From: a virus
Reading direction: 5' to 3' (one strand)
Virus record (IMG/VR): IMGVR_UViG_3300027708_000262
Location: 1 to 26,496 of that record
Length of the DNA stretch: 26,496 bases
In this document: positions 23,265-26,496 of the stretch, in pieces
Numbering within the stretch: position 1 is the first letter of the stretch
Layout of the letters: every line of letters begins with the position of its first letter
Notes under the pieces: generated by a model
Told to the model about the DNA's origin: nothing
Databases searched by the model: none
What the model saw: only the letters and a program-made list of their open reading frames with translations
Program-made: the position numbers and the translations under genes

Positions 23265-25133
23265 TTATCCGTGACTCTCAGCCCATTGCTCTGCAAAGGC
23301 ATCGTCTAAATTGAGTGAGCCACGTCCAGCGCGTTGCGCCCTAGTAGCCCATCTGTTTGTTTGATACTGCCCAACACGTGATGATTGTTGCATCAGTTCG
23401 CGGAAGCGAATGATTGTAAACCACAAAGCCATAACACAGTCAGTTGGGTTACGTGTGTCTGGCTTCCAGGTGATAAGTTCCTGGACTAAAGTCTTAAGTC
23501 CTTCTGAACCTTCGTTGGAAGGTAGTTCAATAATGTTGTTATCCTGGAAGCGAGTGTCGCGGGTGCTACCAAATAGTGATGCCATAGATGCCACACCAAA
23601 AGATACGTCCCACTTGTTCTTGCCAGTATAATGCGAGTTTAATTGGCAACCATTCATAGCGCAGAAGTTGCGCAGGTTATCATCTAGGGCATAAGCCTTC
23701 TGGTGTGCGTTGATTTCAATACGCAACTCTTGTGGCTTGTACCGCTCCACCCACTCTTCAATAAGTGCTTGAATCTTCATTGGTGTAGGCTCTGTCATAT
23801 TGACGCAATCTAATACATAGATTTTGCCATCTGACTTGTTATACGTTGCCACAACCGCTGCAGTAGCACCAGCCATTGCTGGGTCAAGACCTATGATGGT
23901 ATAAGAACCATCTAAATGCTTGGGGTGTCCTGCTGTCCCGACTTTGAGTGGTCCGCGCTTTCGCATTCCATTGACGGAACCTGCGATGCAAGTTGGTGAG
24001 AAGATTGAATCTTCTTGTACGTCCTCTTGCTGGTAGACCATAGCCCATACTGACGGTGCGACCTCAGAGCGACGCTTAAAGAGAGAAGGTCCGTCCCACT
24101 TGGGAAAAAGTCCATCTGCTAAAACCTCGTCTATGTCATTTTCTTGAATGTTAGTTTTTTCCCAGAGCGTCTTCCAGTTCTTGGGGTCTTCATCAAACTC
24201 TAGAACCGCTGGCATCCCACAGTAAGTGAAGGGGGACTTGCCACCTGTCCATTGGGAGCCGTCCCGAATCATTTTATACAAATCTATGGAAGCGACACGT
24301 GTTCCTACTATAAGCAGTTTGCCGTGCCGCCCCAGTCGGGTGATTACTTCCTTTTGAAGCCATTCGATTTGCTTCTCCCACTCATGGGCGTTGGAACCCA
24401 TCACCACGTCATCTAGGATAATGAGGTCAGCACGTGCTCCATAAATCTGTGAGCCGAAGCCAAGGGCTTGTACTGTGGGGTCTTTCTCTCCAGAGTCGCG
24501 ACCTGTGCCTAGATAAATCATGTCAGCAGACCATTGGGTTGAATCTGCCTTGTAGCCACCATTAGGGCCAAAGGCCGTCTGTAACTTGGTATAGGCTGGG
24601 TGCGATAAACGAGTCTTAATAGCACCTAAGAACTTACGAGCCATGCCCTGAGTCTTAGAGACGATAATGACTCGGGTATTGGGATTGGTGACGATTTGGT
24701 ACAAAGTGTAGTTAGTCGTTATGGTTGTCGACTTAGCATGTTCTGGGGGAACGTTAATAAGGATACGCTTGGGGTCCCCAGGTTCATAAGTCATGCCCAT
24801 AGGTTGCCATCTAGGTTCCTTGCCCTCAATCAAGTCCAGCCAGTTTAACTGGTGGGGGAAGAGGGTAGTGTCTAGGAACTGCTGGCTAAAGTCTGGGTAA
24901 GAGATAGTCTTGAGTTCTGCTAAATCAACCTTGACACCTTTACCCGCAAGGCGGGCTTTATCAGATGCTTCTTTGAAATCTGGGGATTGGAGAACCCATT
25001 GACGAAAGGCTGTGTCTTGGCGACCAACGGCTTGCATGGCTGCTGTGATAGTAGCACCCTGTTCGAGTAGGGCTAGTACCTTGGTCTGAGCCTCATCTTT
25101 GGGTACAGATTGTACTCCAGGCTTGCGTCCCAA
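23265..25133 (-). CDS. terL: Terminase large subunit, with N-terminal HTH
   Basis: 622 residues. Residues 1-65 look like a small-terminase-type helix-turn-helix (TKVLALLEQGATITAAMQAVGRQDTAFRQWV). The ATPase has the Walker-A-like VPPEHAKST (128-136), with Ala instead of Gly as in some actinophage enzymes, Walker B LIILDD (237-242) and the GTR coupling motif (277-279). The nuclease (RuvC-like) has Asp417 in GLDPA, Glu473 in RIEINAH and Asp565 in NPTDCVMA. It translocates DNA into the procapsid and cuts concatemers. No separate small subunit is visible in the window, so the HTH may do DNA recognition. The start codon is TTG, supported by AGGAG 6 bases upstream and by the absence of an in-frame ATG there. 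It is the first gene of the late operon. Confidence 0.92.
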   Translation of the reverse strand: MGRKPGVQSVPKDEAQTKVLALLEQGATITAAMQAVGRQDTAFRQWVLQSPDFKEASDKARLAGKGVKVDLAELKTISYPDFSQQFLDTTLFPHQLNWLDLIEGKEPRWQPMGMTYEPGDPKRILINVPPEHAKSTTITTNYTLYQIVTNPNTRVIIVSKTQGMARKFLGAIKTRLSHPAYTKLQTAFGPNGGYKADSTQWSADMIYLGTGRDSGEKDPTVQALGFGSQIYGARADLIILDDVVMGSNAHEWEKQIEWLQKEVITRLGRHGKLLIVGTRVASIDLYKMIRDGSQWTGGKSPFTYCGMPAVLEFDEDPKNWKTLWEKTNIQENDIDEVLADGLFPKWDGPSLFKRRSEVAPSVWAMVYQQEDVQEDSIFSPTCIAGSVNGMRKRGPLKVGTAGHPKHLDGSYTIIGLDPAMAGATAAVVATYNKSDGKIYVLDCVNMTEPTPMKIQALIEEWVERYKPQELRIEINAHQKAYALDDNLRNFCAMNGCQLNSHYTGKNKWDVSFGVASMASLFGSTRDTRFQDNNIIELPSNEGSEGLKTLVQELITWKPDTRNPTDCVMALWFTIIRFRELMQQSSRVGQYQTNRWATRAQRAGRGSLNLDDAFAEQWAESHG

Positions 25134-25172
25134 TTGGTGCTCCTAAACAGTCTTTTAACGGTCCCATTAAAC

Positions 25173-25186
25173 GGATAGAACTATCC
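25173..25186. promoter_or_regulatory. Palindrome GGATAG-AA-CTATCC upstream of terL
   Basis: Perfect 6-base arms with a 2-base spacer, 40 bases upstream of the terL start and downstream of the candidate promoter, a place where an operator or a leader stem-loop would act. No known binding protein is inferred. Confidence 0.5.
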
Positions 25187-25193
25187 CAATATT

Positions 25194-25231
25194 ATTATAT
25201 ATTATCATATATAGGAGGAGCGGAGTCTTAA
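25194..25231 (-). promoter_or_regulatory. Candidate late promoter for terL operon
   Basis: On the minus strand, TTAAGA (25226-25231) and TATGAT (25204-25209) are separated by 16 bases. A TATAAT lies slightly further down (25194-25199). About 60-70 bases of leader would precede the TTG start. The AACGGAG/CTCCGTT palindrome overlaps the -35. The -35 matches the consensus in only four of six bases, so the promoter is tentative; a phage-specific factor could be needed. Confidence 0.35.
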
Positions 25232-25247
25232 ACGGAGCGACTCCGTT
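25221..25247. promoter_or_regulatory. Overlapping alternative hairpins (CGGAGTC/GACTCCG and AACGGAG/CTCCGTT)
   Basis: CGGAGTC (25221-25227) can pair with GACTCCG (25239-25245); AACGGAG (25231-25237) can pair with CTCCGTT (25241-25247). The two share most of their right arms and exclude each other. At the DNA level the second is also a palindrome with a 3-base spacer. Confidence 0.5.
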
Positions 25248-25289
25248 AATTATATATACATATAAGATAACCTGTTCAAATAGGTGATT

Positions 25290-25304
25290 CCGAACAAAGT
25301 TCGG
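25290..25304. other. Hairpin CCGAAC-AAA-GTTCGG
   Basis: Perfect 6-base arms with a 3-base spacer, in AT-rich surroundings. It resembles a LexA half-site pair but with the wrong spacing. No U-run follows on either strand. Confidence 0.45.
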
Positions 25305-25430
25305 GTAAGTATATTATATTTGGGCGTAAAATACTTTATATATGCCCCCATTATATAACAGAAATTTATTGTGGGATAGTATAAACGGCTCCCGCCTCGC
25401 AAATAATTATGTCTAGGGTCAAATGAAATG

Positions 25431-25460
25431 TCGATTTATCGATTTATCGACTTATCTACA
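25431..25460. repeat. Tandem 8-mers (TCGATTTA x2, TCGACTTA) leading into a DnaA-box-like 9-mer
   Basis: TCGATTTA at 25431-25438 and 25439-25446, TCGACTTA at 25447-25454, and TTATCTACA at 25452-25460, which differs at one base from the TTATNCACA DnaA box. Adjacent AT-rich DNA could serve as an unwinding element. An origin role is inference. Confidence 0.5.
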
Positions 25461-25475
25461 CGGGAGAAGTAATTG

Positions 25476-25489
25476 GTTGAAGATTCAAC
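25476..25489. promoter_or_regulatory. Palindrome GTTGAA-GA-TTCAAC
   Basis: Perfect 6-base arms with a 2-base spacer, 27 bases before the first 35-base-period repeat. Same geometry as several other palindromes in the region, so probably a protein-binding site; partner unknown. Confidence 0.45.
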
Positions 25490-25515
25490 TATCCCCCGAC
25501 CGACCTATTCCCCCC

Positions 25516-25610
25516 GATAGAAGAAAATCGTATAGGATTCTCACCAAGCCGATAGAAGAAAATCCTATAGGATTCCCTACCCTTATCCCGTTGAAAATCG
25601 TATAGGATTC
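25516..25610. repeat. Three iteron-like elements at exact 35-base period
   Basis: The 18-base core (GAAAATCGTATAGGATTC) occurs at 25523-25540 and 25593-25610, and with one change (C for G) at 25558-25575. Starts are 35 bases apart each time. The first two copies extend left by GATAGAA (from 25516 and 25551). The middle copy contains the perfect palindrome AATCCTATAGGATT (25561-25574); the outer copies carry one mismatch. Candidates are iterons, repressor operators or a partition site. Confidence 0.8.
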
Positions 25611-25613
25611 TAC

Positions 25614-25629
25614 TCGAACATCTGTTCGA
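25614..25629. promoter_or_regulatory. LexA (SOS) box
   Basis: TCGAACATCTGTTCGA: perfect TCGAAC-N4-GTTCGA, the LexA site of mycobacteria and other Gram-positive bacteria, and also the longer TCGAACA-N2-TGTTCGA form known from corynebacteria. It lies 3 bases after the third iteron and 151 bases before the plus-strand start. A chance perfect match in 26 kb is roughly one in several hundred. Confidence 0.72.
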
Positions 25630-25637
25630 TAGATAAG

Positions 25638-25653
25638 TGTGATGCGATTCACA
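25638..25653. promoter_or_regulatory. CRP/GlxR-type site TGTGA-N6-TCACA
   Basis: TGTGATGCGATTCACA matches both conserved half-sites of the CRP family consensus exactly and starts 8 bases after the LexA box. In actinobacteria such sites bind CRP or GlxR with cAMP. The centre (CG) differs from the TA usual in GlxR sites. It is 54 bases upstream of the candidate -10. Confidence 0.5.
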
Positions 25654-25683
25654 TTCGACACGCCGCGCCAAAATTGCCCCGAT

Positions 25684-25712
25684 TCGACCAAAACCTCAGT
25701 AGCGGCTATACT
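25684..25712 (+). promoter_or_regulatory. Candidate promoter of the plus-strand gene
   Basis: TCGACC (25684-25689) and TATACT (25707-25712) at 17-base spacing fit a housekeeping-sigma promoter moderately well (4/6 and 5/6). Transcription would begin near 25719, leaving about a 60-base leader that contains the 18-base palindrome. Confidence 0.5.
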
Positions 25713-25743
25713 GATTCCATGAGCGCAACTAGGCGTTTATAGA

Positions 25744-25761
25744 TGTCCGTTAAAACGGACA
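25744..25761. promoter_or_regulatory. 18-base palindrome (operator candidate) in the leader of the plus-strand gene
   Basis: TGTCCGTTAAAACGGACA: perfect 8-base arms with a 2-base spacer, between the promoter and the ribosome site (AAGGTG at 25768-25773). As DNA it would block transcription when bound; as RNA it would form a stable hairpin just before the ribosome site. Its AACGGA half-site recurs near terL. Confidence 0.65.
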
Positions 25762-25779
25762 GAAAATAAGGTGAATAAA

Positions 25780-26376
25780 ATGACTACATCAAAGAAAACC
25801 AAAGCAGAAGTAATCGTTACCGCTCCAAAGATTGAAAGTGCATGGCGAGCCATCTGTGACACTACCGATTCGCAAGATTCGCAACTCGTGAAGTATCTCC
25901 ACTCACTCGCCACCGAGTTAGGCAATTCGCAACTCTCGACTCGTGACCTGCAGAAAGTCATTAAGGCGACAGGCGTGACATCTTCTCGCGTGTCAGTAAC
26001 GCAGGTTCCAAAACTCGTGACATGGCAGGTCTGGCACAATAAGTCGGAGGAGTTCCGCGCCATGGCCATCAACAAGCAACTCTCTCTGGTGTCTAGTGCT
26101 TATGACATTCTTGGCGTCGAATCCGCCAAGGGTATCGCCACACTCGACGCATTGAAGTCTGAGGTTAAAGCAATTCGCGCCACCAAGAAAAGCAAAGCAG
26201 AAAAGCCAGCAAAGCCAGCAAAGAAATCCAAGGTCACTATCGCTCAAGCGTTAGCCGACACGATTCGATTCATCGCCACCATTGACCCTGCGAAATTGTC
26301 AGAGTCAGAATCGCGCTTATTCGATGAACTATTTCGCGTAGTTGAAGAAAAGGCTGAATTGGTAATCCTCGCCTAA
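25780..26376 (+). CDS. Unrecognised 198-aa protein, possible DNA-binding regulator
   Basis: I choose the ATG at 25780 (MTTSKKTKAE) because AAGGTG lies 6 bases upstream; a GTG at 25771 would overlap that site. Residues 1-20 are Lys-rich. A helical part (about 18-120) contains STRDLQKVIKATGVTSSRVS (52-71), which could be a helix-turn-helix. A Lys/Ala/Pro linker (about 134-151, repeated KPAKPAKKSK) joins it to a helical C-terminal domain (152-198). There is no signal peptide or membrane segment. It is the only plus-strand gene and follows the palindrome-rich region directly, with a candidate operator in its leader, so autoregulation is plausible. It uses TCG, CTC and CGC codons more than the late genes. 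No family is recognised; a regulator, origin-binding or partition protein is inference. Confidence 0.75.
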   Translation: MTTSKKTKAEVIVTAPKIESAWRAICDTTDSQDSQLVKYLHSLATELGNSQLSTRDLQKVIKATGVTSSRVSVTQVPKLVTWQVWHNKSEEFRAMAINKQLSLVSSAYDILGVESAKGIATLDALKSEVKAIRATKKSKAEKPAKPAKKSKVTIAQALADTIRFIATIDPAKLSESESRLFDELFRVVEEKAELVILA

Positions 26377-26391
26377 TCTCTCCAAAGATAG

Positions 26392-26423
26392 CCCCCGCCT
26401 TAATCGGCGGGGGTTATTTTTTT
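26392..26423 (+). terminator. Intrinsic terminator after the plus-strand gene
   Basis: CCCCCGCC (26392-26399), loop TTAATC, GGCGGGGG (26406-26413), then TTATTTTTTT. Eight G-C pairs followed by a long T-run, 16 bases after the stop codon. Confidence 0.93.
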
Positions 26424-26441
26424 ACCCTATCCAATTCTCCC

Positions 26442-26483
26442 CACGCGTTCGGGCGTGTCGGATTTTCTTTTATCTTTTTTTTT
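26442..26483 (+). terminator. Weaker second hairpin followed by T-runs
   Basis: CACGC (26442-26446) and GCGTG (26453-26457) pair across a GTTCGG loop, then T-rich sequence with a run of nine T residues (26475-26483). It may back up the first terminator. The T-run is 17 bases from the stem, so intrinsic termination is doubtful. The rest of the window to 26496 holds nothing else. Confidence 0.35.
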
Positions 26484-26496
26484 AAAAAAGTTTGTG

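Larger units (their letters stand above)
25134..25770. other. Palindrome-rich regulatory region between divergent transcripts
   Basis: 637 non-coding bases, AT-rich at 25187-25370, between terL (minus) and the plus-strand gene. I find perfect two-armed palindromes at 25173-25186, 25231-25247, 25290-25304, 25476-25489, 25561-25574, 25614-25629, 25638-25653 and 25744-25761, a 35-base-period repeat (25516-25610) and tandem 8-mers (25431-25454). No coding sequence or tRNA is convincing. Listed separately below are the parts that can be read individually. Confidence 0.85.

Noticed and set aside
25290-25304. Second LexA box
   Set aside because: CCGAAC and GTTCGG are 3 bases apart instead of 4 and lack the flanking T/A, so LexA geometry is not met.
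25516-25610. CRISPR array
   Set aside because: Only three short repeats with 10-17-base gaps that are too short for spacers, and no cas genes.
25485-25691. Two overlapping minus-strand frames of 60-68 residues in the control region
   Set aside because: They arise from the 35-base repeats and palindromes, have no ribosome sites, and resemble no protein.
25134-25770. Integration site or integrase-linked attachment site
   Set aside because: No integrase, excisionase or tRNA fragment is visible in the window, so there is nothing to support an att site.

Overview
This window is part of a tailed double-stranded DNA phage (Caudoviricetes) or a prophage of one. About 25 kb on the minus strand is one tightly packed late (packaging, capsid, tail) operon of 28 coding sequences, read from right to left and running off the left edge. 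A 637-base non-coding region (25134-25770) separates it from one divergent plus-strand gene (25780-26376) that ends at a strong intrinsic terminator. Several small proteins, the portal, the protease and the minor tail protein look like families I know from actinobacteriophages. A perfect actinobacterial-type LexA box (TCGAAC-N4-GTTCGA) points the same way. The AT-leaning base composition suggests a low-GC actinobacterial host, for example a freshwater lineage, rather than a high-GC mycobacterium or streptomycete. This host assignment is inference.

Layout of the late operon, in transcription order (right to left): large terminase (23265-25133, TTG start); a small linker protein; portal (21203-22984); a proteasome/HslV-like Ntn-hydrolase (20642-21187), the most likely capsid-maturation protease; a small Gly/Pro-rich protein; a giant 1642-residue protein with a glycine-zipper membrane segment (15259-20187) and three further helical proteins, read here as internal or ejected virion proteins; a structured intergenic RNA (about 12394-12475); scaffold and major capsid protein; two small head/connector-type proteins; five very basic small proteins (9383-10214); a GT-A type glycosyltransferase; a DUF6321-like small protein; two small structural proteins; a 1044-residue collagen-like fibre; an adaptor-like protein; a fibre with 37-residue repeats; a polyglycine adhesin-like protein; a small tail-fibre-associated protein; and a beta-propeller-like minor tail protein cut by the window edge. 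Neighbouring genes mostly overlap by 1 or 4 bases (TAATG, ATGA), which implies coupled translation. I see no tail tube, sheath or classical tape measure. With the internal-protein block this suggests a podovirus-like particle, but tail genes may lie left of the window.

The most unusual part is the intergenic region. In about 640 bases it holds at least seven perfect or near-perfect palindromes, a perfect LexA/SOS box, a perfect TGTGA-N6-TCACA (CRP/GlxR-type) site 8 bases further on, three copies of an 18-25-base element at exactly 35-base intervals, tandem 8-mers leading into a DnaA-box-like 9-mer, and an 18-base palindrome between a likely promoter and the plus-strand start codon. It looks like a control hub, possibly also an origin, that reads host DNA damage and metabolic state and sets the balance between the divergent transcripts. 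The plus-strand product (198 aa, possible DNA-binding protein) is unrecognised. It is the best candidate in the window for something undescribed.
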